From Methylomarinovum caldicuralii (GTDB lineage Bacteria; Pseudomonadota; Gammaproteobacteria; Methylococcales; Methylothermaceae): a stretch of DNA of 64,000 nucleotides. Of this stretch, positions 1 through 13,327 are shown piece after piece (position 1 is the stretch's first letter; every line of letters starts with the position of its first letter). The position numbers and the translations under genes are program-made. Location of the stretch: NCBI RefSeq assembly GCF_033126985.1, contig NZ_AP024714.1, positions 1,408,990-1,472,989 on the forward strand. Direction: 5' to 3'. The notes under the pieces were generated by a model. That model did not search any database. It was not told where the DNA came from and was given only the letters and a program-made list of their open reading frames with translations.

Positions 1-1807
1 CAGAAAACGCAGGAAGGCGAAGGAAACGGTACGCCAGCCGGTGGCGCCGCAGGTGCGCGAGGTGGTGATTCCCGAAACCATCACCGTGGCCGAACTGGCC
101 AAGCGCATGGCAGTCAAGGCCGCCGACGTGGTCAAGACCCTGTTCCAGATGGGGCAGATGGTCACCATCAACCAGGTGCTGGATCAGGAAACCGCCGCCC
201 TGGTGGTGGAGGAAATGGGCCACAAGGCCGTGCTGCAGTCGGCCGAGGACCTGGAGCAGCAGCTCATCGAACAGGCGACCCAACCCCTGAGCGACGAGAA
301 GCCCCGGCCGCCGGTGGTGACCGTGATGGGCCACGTGGACCACGGCAAGACCTCCCTCCTGGACTACATCCGCCGCACCCGGGTGGCGGCCCGCGAGGCC
401 GGGGGGATTACCCAGCACATCGGCGCCTACCAGGTCAAGACCGACCACGGCAGGATCACCTTTATCGACACCCCGGGGCACGCGGCCTTCACCGCCATGC
501 GCGCCCGCGGGGCCCAGGCGACCGACATCGTGGTCCTGGTGGTGGCCGCCGACGACGGTGTCATGCCCCAGACCAAGGAGGCCATCGACCACGCCCGCGC
601 CGCCGGGGTGCCGATGGTAGTGGCGATCAACAAGATCGACAAGCCCGAGGCCGATCCCGAGCGGGTCAAGACCGAACTGGCGGCGCTGGAAGTGGTGCCG
701 GAGGAATGGGGCGGCGACACCCAGTTCGTGCCGGTGTCGGCCAAGACCGGCCAGGGGATCGATGACCTGCTGGAAGCGATTCTGCTCCAGGCCGAGCTGC
801 TGGAACTGAAAGCGCCCACCAAGGGCAGCGCCCGCGGGGTGGTGCTCGAGGCCCGTCTCGACAAGGGGCGGGGCCCGGTGGCGGACGTGCTGATCCAGGC
901 CGGCACCTTGAAGCGCGGTGACGCGGTGGTATGCGGTGAGCAGTACGGCCGCGTGCGCGCCATGCTGGATGAAAACGGCAAGCAGATCAAGCAGGCCGGT
1001 CCCTCCACGCCGGTGGAGATCCTCGGCCTGTCCGGCGTGCCCAACGCTGGCGACGAGCTGATCGCAGTCAAGGACGAAAAGGTCGCCAAGCAGATCGCCG
1101 AGCTGCGCGCCGAAAAGGCCAAGGCCAAGCGCATGGCGGCCCAGCAGGCGGCGAAGCTGGACCAGGTGTTCGCCAAGATGGAGGAAGGCGAGGTCGTCGA
1201 TCTCAACCTCATCGTCAAGGCCGACGTCCACGGCAGCCTGGAGGCGCTGCGCGAGGCCCTGACCAAACTGTCCAATGACAAGGTGCGGGTCAACGTGGTC
1301 GCCGGCGGCGTCGGTGGGATCACCGAGAGCGACGTCAACCTGGCGTTGACTTCCAACGCCGTCATCATCGGCTTCAACGTCCGCGCCGACGCTGGCGCCC
1401 GCCGCCTGGCGGAAGAGAAGGGCGTGGAGATCCGCTACTACAGCGTGATCTATGACGTCATCGACGACGTCAAGAAGTCGATCAAGGGCATGCTGGCGCC
1501 GGAGATGAAGGAACGCATCGTCGGTGTGGCCGAGGTGCGCCAGGTGTTTCGCCATCCCAAGTTCGGCCAGATTGCCGGTTGCATGGTCAAGGAGGGCGTG
1601 GTGCGCCGCAACCTGCCGATCCGGGTGCTGCGTGACAACGTGGTGATCTTCGAGGGCCAGCTGGAATCGTTGCGCCGTTTCAAGGATGATGTGACCGAGG
1701 TTAAGGCCGGCATGGAGTGCGGCATCGGGGTCAAGAACTACAACGACGTGCGCGAAGGCGATCTGATCGAAGTCTACGAGCGCGTCGAAGTGGAAGCGGA
1801 GGATTGA
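1..1807 (+). CDS. infB: Translation initiation factor IF-2 (5' end outside window)
   Basis: GTPase that places initiator fMet-tRNA on the 30S subunit and promotes subunit joining. The reading frame is open from base 2, so the N-terminus lies upstream. About 600 residues of a protein usually near 850-900 are present. An IF-2N-type segment (about 60-230) precedes the G domain, which shows GHVDHGKTS near 328, DTPGH near 470 and NKID near 630. The C-terminal beta-barrel and fMet-tRNA-binding domains run to the TGA stop. rbfA starts 4 bases later, the usual gammaproteobacterial order. Identity is certain; only the start is missing. Confidence 0.97.
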   Translation, partial: RKRRKAKETVRQPVAPQVREVVIPETITVAELAKRMAVKAADVVKTLFQMGQMVTINQVLDQETAALVVEEMGHKAVLQSAEDLEQQLIEQATQPLSDEKPRPPVVTVMGHVDHGKTSLLDYIRRTRVAAREAGGITQHIGAYQVKTDHGRITFIDTPGHAAFTAMRARGAQATDIVVLVVAADDGVMPQTKEAIDHARAAGVPMVVAINKIDKPEADPERVKTELAALEVVPEEWGGDTQFVPVSAKTGQGIDDLLEAILLQAELLELKAPTKGSARGVVLEARLDKGRGPVADVLIQAGTLKRGDAVVCGEQYGRVRAMLDENGKQIKQAGPSTPVEILGLSGVPNAGDELIAVKDEKVAKQIAELRAEKAKAKRMAAQQAAKLDQVFAKMEEGEVVDLNLIVKADVHGSLEALREALTKLSNDKVRVNVVAGGVGGITESDVNLALTSNAVIIGFNVRADAGARRLAEEKGVEIRYYSVIYDVIDDVKKSIKGMLAPEMKERIVGVAEVRQVFRHPKFGQIAGCMVKEGVVRRNLPIRVLRDNVVIFEGQLESLRRFKDDVTEVKAGMECGIGVKNYNDVREGDLIEVYERVEVEAED

Positions 1808-1811
1808 TCCC

Positions 1812-2174
1812 GTGGCCCGTGACTACGAGCGCTCCCAGCGGGTCGCCTCTCAGCTCCAGCGCGAGCTGGCGGATCTGATCCGCCACGAGATCAAGGATCC
1901 GCGTCTGGGCTGGGTGACGGTGGACGACGTGGAGGTCAGCCGCGACCTGTCGGTGGCCAAGGTCTACGTTTCCACCCTGGAAATGGACCGGATCGACACC
2001 ACCCTGGAGATCCTTCAGGGTGCCGCGCCGTTCCTGCGCCACGAACTGGGAAAGCGCCTCCACATCCGCCAGATCCCGGAGCTGCGCTTCTTCAAGGACA
2101 CCGCCATCGAAGCCGGCATGCGCATCACCCAACTGTTGGACGAACTCAAGAAGGAAGAACCCAAGGATGAGTAA
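1812..2174 (+). CDS. rbfA: Ribosome-binding factor A
   Basis: Small KH-fold protein that binds the 30S subunit and helps mature the 5' end of 16S rRNA. The 120-residue length is normal. The N-terminal RSQRVASQLQRELADLI and the central DPRLGWVTV segment are family hallmarks. It starts at GTG 1812, immediately after infB, and its 3' end overlaps truB by 8 bases, indicating translational coupling inside the infB-rbfA-truB-rpsO-pnp operon. Nothing unusual was seen. Confidence 0.96.
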   Translation: MARDYERSQRVASQLQRELADLIRHEIKDPRLGWVTVDDVEVSRDLSVAKVYVSTLEMDRIDTTLEILQGAAPFLRHELGKRLHIRQIPELRFFKDTAIEAGMRITQLLDELKKEEPKDE

Positions 2175-3096
2175 ACCGAGACGCCGCAAAGGCGATGCCA
2201 TCGACGGCATCCTGCTGCTGGACAAGTCGCCGGGGCTGACTTCCAATCAGGCCCTGCAGCAGGCCAAGCGCCTGCTGGCGGCCCGCAAGGCGGGGCACAC
2301 CGGCAGTCTCGACCCGTTGGCCACCGGCCTGTTGCCGGTGTGTTTCGGCGAGGCCACCAAGATTTCCGCCTTTCTGCTCGACAGCGACAAGCGCTACTGG
2401 GTGCTGGTGCGCCTGGGAACCGCCACCGCCACCGGCGATGCCGAGGGCGAGATCCGGGAACGCAAGCCGGTGCCCGAACTGAGCCGGGAACGGATCGAGG
2501 CGGCGCTGGCGCGCTTCCGCGGCGAAATCATGCAGATTCCGCCCATGTACTCGGCCCTCAAGCAGGGCGGCCAGCGCCTGTACGATCTGGCGCGCCAGGG
2601 CATTGAGGTGGAACGGCCGCCGCGCCGGGTCGTCATTCATGAACTAAAGCTGCTCGATTTCGGCCCCGATTTTTTGGAATTGGAGGTGTTTTGTTCCAAG
2701 GGCACCTTCATTCGCACCCTGGCCGAGGACATCGCCGGGGCGCTGGACACTCTGGGGCACGTGGAGCAGCTGCGCCGCACCGCGGTGGGCGATTTCGCCA
2801 TCGATGATGCCGTGACCCTGGAGGCGCTGGCAGAGATGCCGCTGGCCGAACGCTGCGCCCTGCTGCTGCCCATCGACCGGGCGGTGGCCTCCTGGCCCGA
2901 GATCCGGCTGGGCGATGAGATGGCCTTCTATCTTCTCAGGGGACAGCCGGTGCTGATCCCCAAACTGCAGGCGGAGGGATTCGTGCGCCTGTATAATCGC
3001 GAGGGAGCGTTTATCGGCGTGGGTGAAGTACTCGATGATGGTCGGGTTGCCCCGCGCCGCCTGTTCAATCTATCCAAATCGAAACCATCAGCCTAG
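2167..3096 (+). CDS. truB: tRNA pseudouridine(55) synthase
   Basis: Isomerises U55 in the T-loop of tRNAs to pseudouridine. The 309-residue protein carries the catalytic-Asp motif [12 protein letters not shown] about 40 residues in, followed by the conserved [17 protein letters not shown] segment. A C-terminal PUA-like region is present. The ATG at 2167 overlaps the end of rbfA. A longer in-frame opening from 2020 lies inside rbfA and is rejected, because the chosen start gives the usual N-terminus leading into [14 protein letters not shown]. Confidence 0.96.
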   Translation: MSKPRRRKGDAIDGILLLDKSPGLTSNQALQQAKRLLAARKAGHTGSLDPLATGLLPVCFGEATKISAFLLDSDKRYWVLVRLGTATATGDAEGEIRERKPVPELSRERIEAALARFRGEIMQIPPMYSALKQGGQRLYDLARQGIEVERPPRRVVIHELKLLDFGPDFLELEVFCSKGTFIRTLAEDIAGALDTLGHVEQLRRTAVGDFAIDDAVTLEALAEMPLAERCALLLPIDRAVASWPEIRLGDEMAFYLLRGQPVLIPKLQAEGFVRLYNREGAFIGVGEVLDDGRVAPRRLFNLSKSKPSA

Positions 3097-3106
3097 GAGT
3101 GAAATC

Positions 3107-3376
3107 ATGCCGTTGACCGCTGAAGAAAAGCGCAAGATCATGCAGGAATACCAACGCAGCGAAGGGGACACCGGCTCCCCGGAAGTGCAGGTGGCGCTGT
3201 TGACCGCCCGCATCAACCAGCTGACCCCCCACTTCCAGCAGCACAAGAAGGACGTCCACTCGCGCCGTGGCCTGCTGCGTCTGGTCAATCAGCGCCGCAA
3301 ACTGTTGAACTATCTCAAGCGCAAGGACATCGAGCGTTACCGCTCGCTCATCGAGCGCCTGGGACTACGTAAGTAA
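3107..3376 (+). CDS. rpsO: 30S ribosomal protein S15
   Basis: Primary 16S rRNA-binding protein of the 30S platform. The 89-residue product from ATG 3107 matches the family length exactly. It contains the [14 protein letters not shown] and [16 protein letters not shown] signatures. A good ribosome-binding site (TAGGAGTG) precedes the start. It sits 10 bases after truB and 8 bases before pnp, the classic rpsO-pnp pairing. In relatives S15 represses its own translation, but I see no decisive operator here. Confidence 0.97.
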   Translation: MPLTAEEKRKIMQEYQRSEGDTGSPEVQVALLTARINQLTPHFQQHKKDVHSRRGLLRLVNQRRKLLNYLKRKDIERYRSLIERLGLRK

Positions 3377-3384
3377 GAAGCCAT

Positions 3385-5475
3385 ATGAAACCGATTCGCA
3401 AAGAATTCCAGTACGGTGACCGCACCGTCGTCATGGAAACCGGCGAGATCGCCCGTCAGGCCGACGGCGCGGTTCTGGTCAACATGGACGGCACCGTCGT
3501 CCTGGTGACCGCGGTGGGCAGCCGAGAGGCGGCCCCCGGCACCGATTTCTTCCCTCTGACCGTCAACTATCAGGAAAAAGCCTACGCCGCCGGCCGCATC
3601 CCCGGCGGCTTTTTCAAGCGTGAAGGCCGGCCTTCCGAAAAGGAAACCCTGACCTCGCGCCTCATCGACCGGCCGATCCGCCCCCTGTTTCCCGACGGCT
3701 TCCACAACGAGGTCCAGGTCATCGCCACGGTGCTGTCCTCCAATCCCGAGGTGGACGGCGACATCCCGGCCCTGATCGGCGCCTCGGCGGCCCTGGCCAT
3801 TTCCGGCCTGCCGTTCCACGGACCCATCGGCGCCGCCCGGATCGGCTACAAGGACGGCCAGTACCTGCTCAATCCCACCCTGACCCAGCTGGACGACTCC
3901 CAGCTCGATCTGGTGGTGGCCGGGACCGAGAACGCGGTGCTGATGGTGGAATCGGAAGCCAAGGAGCTGCCGGAAGACGTCATGCTCGGTGCGGTCCTCT
4001 ACGGCCACGAGCAGATGCAGGCGGTGATCGGCGCCATCAAGGAACTGGTGGAAATGGTCCAGCCCGAGCCCTGGGAGTGGCATGCCCCGCAGCCCAACCC
4101 CGAGCTCGAAGCCCTGGTGGAATCCCACGCCAAGGACGCCCTGCTGGTGGCCTACCAGATCCGTCCCAAGAAGGAACGCTCCCTCAAGCTCAAGGAGATC
4201 CGCAAGGCGGTGGTCGAGGCGCTCACTGCCGACGAGCGTTTCGAGCCGGCGGCGGTCAAGGAGGCCCTGGAGAAGCTGGAGAAGAAACTGGTGCGCGCCC
4301 GCATCCTGCAGGACCAGGTCCGTATCGACGGCCGCGGCCTGGAGGACATCCGCCCGATCCACATCCGCACCGGCGTGTTGCCCCGGACCCACGGTTCAGC
4401 GCTGTTCACCCGGGGCGAGACCCAGGCCCTGGTGATTGCCACCCTGGGCACCGGCCGCGACGCCCAGCTGATCGACGCCATCGAAGGGGAATACTTAGAG
4501 TCCTTCATGCTCCACTACAACTTCCCGCCCTTCTGCGTCGGGGAGGTGGGGTTCGTGGGCTCGCCCAAGCGCCGTGAGATCGGCCACGGCAGGCTGGCCA
4601 AGCGCGCCATCCAGGCGGTGATGCCCAGGGAGGAGGAATTCCCCTACGTGATCCGGGTGGTGTCGGAGATCACCGAGTCCAACGGCTCCAGCTCCATGGC
4701 CAGCGTCTGCGGCACCAGTCTGGCGCTGATGGACGCCGGAGTTCCCATCAAGGCACCGGTGGCCGGTATCGCCATGGGCCTGATCAAGGAAGGTGACGGG
4801 CACGCGGTGCTGTCCGACATCATGGGCGACGAGGATCACCTCGGCGACATGGACTTCAAGGTCGCCGGCACCGCCGACGGCGTCACCGCCCTGCAGATGG
4901 ATATCAAGATCGAGGGCATCACCCCTGAGATCATGGGCAAGGCCATGGAGCAGGCCAAGCGCGGCCGCTTCCACATCCTCGACAGGATGAACCAGGTGCT
5001 GGCCGAGCCGCGGGCGGAGATGTCCGACTATGCCCCCAGGATCACTTCGTTCCGCATCGACCCGAGCAAGATCCGCGACGTCATCGGCAAGGGCGGGGCC
5101 ACCATCCGCAGCATCACCGACGAAACCGGCGTCAGCATCGATATCAGCGACGACGGGGTGGTCAAGATCGCCTCGGTGGACAAGCAGGCCGGCCATGAGG
5201 CCCGCCGCCGCATCGAGGAGATCGTCGCCGACGTCGAGGTGGGCAAGGTGTACGAGGGCAAGGTGGTCCGCATCATGGACTTCGGCGCCTTCGTCAACAT
5301 CCTGCCGGGACGCGACGGCCTGCTGCACATTTCCCAGATCACCGAGGGCCGGCTGGAGAACGTCCGCGACGTGCTCAAGGAGGGTGACGTGGTCCGGGTC
5401 AAGGTGCTGGAAATCGACCGTCAGGGCCGGGTGCGCCTGTCCATGAAGGGCGTGCCGCAGCCGAAGAAGCACTGA
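3385..5475 (+). CDS. pnp: Polyribonucleotide nucleotidyltransferase (PNPase)
   Basis: Phosphorolytic 3'-to-5' exoribonuclease of RNA decay, usually part of the degradosome. At 696 residues it is full length: two RNase PH-like cores separated by a helical domain, then a KH domain ([18 protein letters not shown]) and a C-terminal S1 domain ([20 protein letters not shown]). The second core carries the FFEGRETQ-equivalent and [12 protein letters not shown] segments. It is the last gene of the operon and is followed by an intrinsic terminator. Confidence 0.97.
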   Translation: MKPIRKEFQYGDRTVVMETGEIARQADGAVLVNMDGTVVLVTAVGSREAAPGTDFFPLTVNYQEKAYAAGRIPGGFFKREGRPSEKETLTSRLIDRPIRPLFPDGFHNEVQVIATVLSSNPEVDGDIPALIGASAALAISGLPFHGPIGAARIGYKDGQYLLNPTLTQLDDSQLDLVVAGTENAVLMVESEAKELPEDVMLGAVLYGHEQMQAVIGAIKELVEMVQPEPWEWHAPQPNPELEALVESHAKDALLVAYQIRPKKERSLKLKEIRKAVVEALTADERFEPAAVKEALEKLEKKLVRARILQDQVRIDGRGLEDIRPIHIRTGVLPRTHGSALFTRGETQALVIATLGTGRDAQLIDAIEGEYLESFMLHYNFPPFCVGEVGFVGSPKRREIGHGRLAKRAIQAVMPREEEFPYVIRVVSEITESNGSSSMASVCGTSLALMDAGVPIKAPVAGIAMGLIKEGDGHAVLSDIMGDEDHLGDMDFKVAGTADGVTALQMDIKIEGITPEIMGKAMEQAKRGRFHILDRMNQVLAEPRAEMSDYAPRITSFRIDPSKIRDVIGKGGATIRSITDETGVSIDISDDGVVKIASVDKQAGHEARRRIEEIVADVEVGKVYEGKVVRIMDFGAFVNILPGRDGLLHISQITEGRLENVRDVLKEGDVVRVKVLEIDRQGRVRLSMKGVPQPKKH

Positions 5476-5508
5476 CCGCCGGCGAAACCAAACCGGTGCG
5501 CTGAAAGG

Positions 5509-5540
5509 GGCGGTGGATCTGCGGATCTGCCGCCTTTTTT
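5509..5540 (+). terminator. Rho-independent terminator of the infB-pnp operon
   Basis: An 11-bp stem (5509-5519 with 5524-5534, including two G-U pairs) closes a 4-base loop and is followed by six T residues (5535-5540). It lies 34 bases after pnp and directly before the 3' end of the convergent GGDEF gene. Confidence 0.9.
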
Positions 5541-5543
5541 GTG

Positions 5544-6482
5544 TCAGGCGGCGGCCGTGACCCGGTTGCGGCCCTGTTCCTTGCTATGGTACAGGGCCAC
5601 GTCGGCGCGGTGGATCAGGGTCTTGACGTCCTCGCCGGGGGAGGCGGTGGCCAGGCCGATGCTGACGGTCAGAGGGGCGGGCAGCGGCAGTTCAGGCTGG
5701 TTGGCAGCGATGGCGTGGCAGAGGCGCTCGGCCAGGCGTTTACCGTCGTGGGAATCGGTGTCAGGCGCAATGACCAGAAACTCCTCGCCGCCGAAACGGC
5801 AGGCCACGTCGCAGCTGCGCAGTGTCTCCCGCAGGATGCGGGCGGAATGGACCAGGACCCGGTCGCCGGCCTCGTGACCCAGGGTGTCGTTGATGCGTTT
5901 GAAGTGGTCGAGGTCCAGGATCATCACGCTCAGGGGGCGACCGCCGCGCCGGCTTTCGGCCAGCTCCTGGTTCAGGCGCTCGATGGCGTAGCGGCGGTTG
6001 GGAAGCCCCGTGAGGAAGTCGGTGTGGGCCAGCTGTTCCAGCTTGCGGTTGAGCAGTTCCAGCTCCCTGGCCCGATGTTCCAGGGCGGCGTGCTCGCGCG
6101 TCAGGGCCTCCTGCAGGGAGACGATACGCTGGGCGCTCTTGATGCGGGCCAACAGCACCCGCAGCGACACCGGCTTGGTGACGTAGTCGTCGATGCCGGC
6201 ATCGAAGGCGCGCACCAGCTCGTCCTCGGTTTCGCTGGCGGTGAGCATGATGACATAGATCGATTCCCCCAGGGGGGAGTCGCGCAGGGTGCGGCACAGG
6301 GTCAGGCCGTCCAGGGGTTGCATGTGCCAGTCGGTGATGACCAGCTGCGGCGGGCATTCCAGGATCTTTTTCAGCGCCGCCTTGCCATCCTTGACCGTTT
6401 CCACCTGGTGGCCGGCCTGCTTGAGCTGCTTGCTCAGGCGCAGCAGCAGCATGGCGTCGTCGTCCACCAGCAGGATCTTCAT
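5544..6482 (-). CDS. Response regulator with diguanylate cyclase output (REC-GGDEF)
   Basis: Predicted phosphorylation-controlled c-di-GMP synthase, cytoplasmic. Residues 1-120 form a receiver domain with the acidic pocket VDDD, phospho-acceptor Asp in VITDWHMQPLDG, Thr in MLTAS and Lys in VTKPVS. A coiled-coil linker (about 120-150) leads to a GGDEF domain with intact active site RFGGEEFLV and DLDHFKRIND. No RxxD inhibitory site stands out. It is the last gene of the minus-strand run that also holds an HDOD protein and a hybrid kinase, its likely partner. The ATG at 6482 has a rather distant GGAG. The frame is open upstream to the HDOD stop codon, so a longer or fused form is possible. Confidence 0.92.
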   Translation of the reverse strand: MKILLVDDDAMLLLRLSKQLKQAGHQVETVKDGKAALKKILECPPQLVITDWHMQPLDGLTLCRTLRDSPLGESIYVIMLTASETEDELVRAFDAGIDDYVTKPVSLRVLLARIKSAQRIVSLQEALTREHAALEHRARELELLNRKLEQLAHTDFLTGLPNRRYAIERLNQELAESRRGGRPLSVMILDLDHFKRINDTLGHEAGDRVLVHSARILRETLRSCDVACRFGGEEFLVIAPDTDSHDGKRLAERLCHAIAANQPELPLPAPLTVSIGLATASPGEDVKTLIHRADVALYHSKEQGRNRVTAAA

Positions 6483-6572
6483 GCCGGGCAGTTTCTCCTG
6501 CGCGCGTGTGGCGGGTTTGCGTTCGCCGGCCGGTTTCGCCTTCTTGGGGAGGCGGGTGGGAATCTCGATCAG

Positions 6573-7392
6573 CTAGCCCCAGGCGTGCCATTCAGCTTCG
6601 CTCTGGGACAGGAATTCTTCAATTGCCAGTTCGGGCAGGGCGCGCTGGAGGGGTTTTTCCAGGGCCGCCTGGATTTCCGGCCTGGCTTCCGGTTCTGCCA
6701 GGAACCAGCGCCGGACCTGGCGGGCCAGGGCGAAGACCCAGGCCAGCCGGGCGGGGCGGTCGGTCGGCTGCGGCGGGGGCTTGTAGCTGTGCTGCAGGGC
6801 CTCGATGAAGACCGTCGGCAGACGCCAGTCGTGGAGCAGCAGCCCTGTGAGGGCGCGGTGGTCGATGGCGAAACGCTCCCGCTCCAGTTCGGTGAGGTTG
6901 CGCCCGCCGGCCCGGCGCAGGCAGTCGGCGTATTCCTCAGGCCAGGCGGTGGCCAGGGCCAGGCGGCCGATGTCGGCCAGAAGCCCCATAGTGAAGGATT
7001 CCTCCGGGGCGGCGATGCGCCCGTGCTTCACCAGCAGGGCGGCGGCGACCCCCTGGGCCAGGGAACCGGCCCAGAAGCGGGGATAGTCGAATCGGTCGCA
7101 TTTGCCGGTGCGGTAGTGGCCCACCAGCGACAGCCCCAGCACCAGATTGCGGACACCGTTCATGCCGATACGGGCGACCGCTTCCTTGACGGCGACGATG
7201 GGACGGACAGGGGCGACGAGCGGCGAGTTGGCGAACTTGAGCAGGCGGGCGCTGAGGGCCGGGTCGGCCTGCACCAGACGGGTCAGCTCGTCTAGGTCGG
7301 CGTCCTCCTGTTCCACCAGCTGGAGGATGGCCAGCGCCACCCCGGGCGGGGAGGGGAGGCGGTCGGCGGCTTTCAGCTCCTCGAAATCGAAT

Positions 7393-7403
<11 letters not shown>
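6573..7403 (-). CDS. HDOD domain signalling protein
   Basis: Non-catalytic relative of HD phosphohydrolases, found in bacterial signalling but of poorly defined biochemical role. The 276-residue protein starts with [18 protein letters not shown], then [20 protein letters not shown], the typical HDOD opening. It continues with the HDOD core ([19 protein letters not shown]). The C-terminal third is helical without a recognised domain. Its start overlaps the end of the hybrid kinase by 11 bases, so the two are probably co-translated. It stops at an amber codon (6575-6573) in the same frame as the downstream REC-GGDEF gene. Confidence 0.88.
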
Positions 7404-10242
<2,839 letters not shown>

Positions 10243-10261
10243 CTCAAAGCGTAGTCAAAAC

Positions 10262-11449
10262 TCACTCTCCCCGCAGGCTGGTCACCGGATCGACCCGGGT
10301 TGCCTGCCAGGCCGGGATCGTGCCGGCGGCCACCCCGACGCTTCCGGCCAGCCCCAAGGCGGCCAGGGCATAGCGCCAGTCGATCCGCGCCGGAATTTCC
10401 GCCACCTGCCAGGCGATCAGCCCGGCGCCCGCCAGGCCGGCCAGCAGTCCCAGGAGGGCGCCGGCCAGCGCCAGGGCCAGGGCCTCCCCCAGGAACAGCA
10501 GCAGCACCTGCCGCCGTCTCGCCCCCAAAGCCCGCAGCAGGCCGATCTCGGCCCGGCGCTCCGCCACCGCCACCGTCTGCAGGGTGAGGATGCCGATGCC
10601 GCCCACGAGCAGGGAAACCCCGCCCAGGGCGGCCACCGCCAGGGTCAGGACCTCCAGCACCGAGCCGAGGGTCTCGAGCATCTGGTCCTGGGTGATGAGG
10701 GTGAAGTCCTCGCGGCCGTGGCGTTGAATCAGCAGGCGCCGCACCCGATCCACCACCCGGCGGACATCGGCGTCGCTACGGTAGAGGAGGTCGATCTCCA
10801 TCAGCCCGTCGCGGTTGAACAGGGCCAGAGCCCGGCGTACCGGCACATAGACGGCGTCGTCGAGATCAAAGCCCAGCATCTTGCCCTTGGGCTGCATGAC
10901 CGCGGTGATGCGATAGCTTTCACCGCCGATGCGCAGCCGCCTGCCCAGCACCGGGCGGCCGCCGAACAACGCCCGCCGCACCGTGGCCCCCAGGGCCGCC
11001 AGAGGGCGGTTGCCGGGCGGGAAGAAGCGCCCGGCGGCCACCGGCAGGCGCCACACCCTGGGCAGGTCGGGACCGACACCGAACAAGGTGGTGCGCCGGC
11101 TCCGGCCTGCGGCCTCCACCTCCACGTTGCCCATCACCATCGGCACCACCCCTTCGATCTGGGGCAGGCGGCGCAGCACCTCGGCATCTTCCACCGTCAG
11201 GGGGCGGACGGTGCCGATCAGCGCCCCGGACAGGCCGAAGGTCTGGCTCTTGCCGGGGGTGACGGCGATCAGGTGGGTGCCGAACTGGGTGAACTGCGCC
11301 AGGACGAAGCGCTGCACCCCGCCGCCGATGGCGGTCAGCAGTATCACCGCGGCGATGCCGATGGCGATGCCGCTGAGGGTGAGCAGACTGCGGCTTCCGT
11401 AGGCCCGCAGGGTTCTGAAAATCAGGCGGAGGTAGTCGGCCGGGCGCAT
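10262..11449 (-). CDS. ABC transporter permease, MacB/FtsX type (second copy)
   Basis: Inner-membrane permease of a MacB-like tripartite exporter, 395 residues. An N-terminal membrane helix (GSRSLLTLSGIAIGIAAVILLTA) precedes a MacB-type periplasmic core domain, and three C-terminal helices form the FtsX-like domain (GGIGILTLQTVAVAERRAEIGLLRALGA). The start is ATG 11449, leaving one base after the stop of the first permease. An open frame reaching back to 11584 is read-through of that gene's last part and is rejected. Two non-identical permeases suggest a heterodimer, unlike homodimeric MacB, whose ATPase is fused. The substrate is unknown. Confidence 0.88.
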   Translation of the reverse strand: MRPADYLRLIFRTLRAYGSRSLLTLSGIAIGIAAVILLTAIGGGVQRFVLAQFTQFGTHLIAVTPGKSQTFGLSGALIGTVRPLTVEDAEVLRRLPQIEGVVPMVMGNVEVEAAGRSRRTTLFGVGPDLPRVWRLPVAAGRFFPPGNRPLAALGATVRRALFGGRPVLGRRLRIGGESYRITAVMQPKGKMLGFDLDDAVYVPVRRALALFNRDGLMEIDLLYRSDADVRRVVDRVRRLLIQRHGREDFTLITQDQMLETLGSVLEVLTLAVAALGGVSLLVGGIGILTLQTVAVAERRAEIGLLRALGARRRQVLLLFLGEALALALAGALLGLLAGLAGAGLIAWQVAEIPARIDWRYALAALGLAGSVGVAAGTIPAWQATRVDPVTSLRGE

Positions 11450-11450
11450 G

Positions 11451-12656
11451 TCAGCGGGGCTGGAGGGCGGCGACCGGGTCCAGCCGCGCCGCCCTGCGCG
11501 CCGGCAGCAGGCCGAACAAACTCCCGGTGACCAGGGCGACGCCGGCCGCGGCCGGCAGCGACCAGGGGGCGGGACGGAAACCAATGTCGGGCCAGAGGTG
11601 GTTCAGGAGCGCGAGCCCCAGGAAGGCCAGGAGCAGCCCCAGGAGGGCGCCGAGCAGGGCCAGCCCCAGGGCCTCAGTGAGGAACAGGCGCGTTACTTCG
11701 GCGGTGGAGGCCCCCAGGGCCCGCAGCAGGCCGATCTCCGGGGTGCGCTGGCTGACCGCCACCAGCATCACGTTCATGATCAGGATTCCGGCCACCGCCA
11801 GGGAAATGGCGGCGATGCCGGCCACCGCCAGGGTCAGGCTGCGGAGGATGCGGTCGAAAGCATCGAGGAGGGCGTCCTGGGTGAGGACGGTGACGTCCCG
11901 TTCGCCCTCGTGGCGTTTGGCGAGGATGGCCTCGATGTTCCTTTTGGCGGTGGCGATGGCCTTGCGGCTGCGGGCCTGGACCACGACCCGGAACAGCCCA
12001 GCGGTGTTGAACAGCTTCTGGGCCGAGGCCACCGGGACGATGGCGATCTCGTCCAGCTCCTGGCCGAAGGCGTGGCCGGTACTTTCCAGCAGGCCGATGA
12101 CCCGGAAGCGGCGGTCGCCGATGCGGATCCAGCGCCCCAGGGCGGAGGCGCTGCCGAACAGCGCCCGTTTCAGGGTCCGCCCCAGGACGGCCACCGGCCG
12201 GCCGCGGTGGGGGTCCCCGGCGGGGAGAAAACGGCCGGCGGTCAGTTTTAGGTTGCGGACCACGGCAAATTCGGCCGTGGTGCCGATGATGTTGGCATCG
12301 CGCAGGCGTCCCCCGTGGGCCACCGGCGCCTGGCCGACGACGACAGGGGCGACGCGTGCCACCGCCCGGCTGCGCTGCAGCGTCAGGGCGTCGTCCAACG
12401 TCAGGTCGCGGGGTACCTCCCCCAGCAGAGGCGGCGGCCCGCCGCGGGTCTCGTTGCGGCCGGGGAGGACGATCAGCAGGTGGGTGCCGAGACCGGCGAA
12501 CTGTTCCACCACGTAACGGCGGGCGCTGTCCCCCAGGCCGGTGAGGACGACGACCGCGGCGGTGGCCACCGCCATCGCCAGCAGGGTGAGGCCGGTGCGT
12601 ACCGGGTAAGCGGCAAGGGCCCCCAGGGCGAAGCGGAAGCGGTCGGCGGCCCTCAT
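11451..12656 (-). CDS. ABC transporter permease, MacB/FtsX type (first copy)
   Basis: Partner permease of the same exporter, 401 residues. It has the architecture of its neighbour: first helix after MRAADRFRFALGAL, a periplasmic MacB-type domain, and a C-terminal FtsX domain with MNVMLVAVSQRTPEIGLLRALGAS. The ATG at 12656 overlaps the ATPase stop codon (ATGA). The frame stays open upstream across the ATPase gene, but that part is a shadow. The two permeases are similar throughout and probably arose by tandem duplication. Confidence 0.88.
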   Translation of the reverse strand: MRAADRFRFALGALAAYPVRTGLTLLAMAVATAAVVVLTGLGDSARRYVVEQFAGLGTHLLIVLPGRNETRGGPPPLLGEVPRDLTLDDALTLQRSRAVARVAPVVVGQAPVAHGGRLRDANIIGTTAEFAVVRNLKLTAGRFLPAGDPHRGRPVAVLGRTLKRALFGSASALGRWIRIGDRRFRVIGLLESTGHAFGQELDEIAIVPVASAQKLFNTAGLFRVVVQARSRKAIATAKRNIEAILAKRHEGERDVTVLTQDALLDAFDRILRSLTLAVAGIAAISLAVAGILIMNVMLVAVSQRTPEIGLLRALGASTAEVTRLFLTEALGLALLGALLGLLLAFLGLALLNHLWPDIGFRPAPWSLPAAAGVALVTGSLFGLLPARRAARLDPVAALQPR

Positions 12657-13327
12657 TCCCGGGTCTCCCGGACGATCGCCCCGTCGCGCATTTCGATGCG
12701 CCTTGGCGCCCGCCGCCCCAGTTCCAGATCGTGGGTGACCAGGATCAGCGTCAGGCCCCGGCAGTTGAGCGCTTCCAGGACCTCCATGACCTCCAGTCCC
12801 GTCTTGCGGTCGAGATTGCCGGTGGGCTCGTCGGCCAGGATGAGGTCCGGTTCCATGGCCACAGCCCGGGCGATGGCCACCCGTTGGCGCTGGCCTCCGG
12901 AAAGCTCTGAAGGCAGGTGTAGGGCCCGGTTTTCCAGGGCGAAGGCCTTGAGCAGTTGCTGCACCCGCCGCCGCCTTGCGGCCGGGGCGATGCCGGCCAG
13001 CATCAGCGGCAGCTCGATGTTCTCCCGCGCCGTCAGGCGGGGAATCAGATGAAACACCTGGAACACGAAGCCGATCCGCTGCTGGCGCAGTCCGGCGCGG
13101 GCCTCCTCGTCCAGCTGAGTGGTTTCGATGCCGTCGAGGCGATAACTGCCGCGGCTGGGACGGTCGAGCAGGCCGAGGATGTGGAGCAGGGTGCTCTTGC
13201 CGGAACCGGAAGGCCCCATGACGCTGAGGTACTCCCCGGCCTCGACCTTGAGGTTGATCCCGCGCAGGGCGTACACCGGCTGACCGCCCACCTGATAGAT
13301 GCGCCAGACGTCTTCGAGTTCGATCAC
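12653..13327 (-). CDS. ABC transporter ATP-binding protein, MacB/LolD type
   Basis: ATPase that powers the two adjacent MacB-type permeases, 224 residues. Walker A is GPSGSGKST, the signature is LSGGQRQRVAIARA and Walker B is LILADEPTGNLD, followed by the H-loop VTHDLELG. The length and the ALRGINLKVEAGEYLSVMG opening fit the LolD/MacB/FtsE subfamily used for mechanotransmission export rather than import. It overlaps both neighbours by 4 bases, so all four transporter genes are tightly coupled. Confidence 0.92.
   Translation of the reverse strand: MIELEDVWRIYQVGGQPVYALRGINLKVEAGEYLSVMGPSGSGKSTLLHILGLLDRPSRGSYRLDGIETTQLDEEARAGLRQQRIGFVFQVFHLIPRLTARENIELPLMLAGIAPAARRRRVQQLLKAFALENRALHLPSELSGGQRQRVAIARAVAMEPDLILADEPTGNLDRKTGLEVMEVLEALNCRGLTLILVTHDLELGRRAPRRIEMRDGAIVRETRE

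Noticed and set aside
5541..7295. A 584-codon plus-strand open frame
   Set aside because: It is antisense to the REC-GGDEF and HDOD genes, with repetitive Gln/Gly/Ala composition typical of GC-rich shadows. The minus-strand proteins have clear domains.
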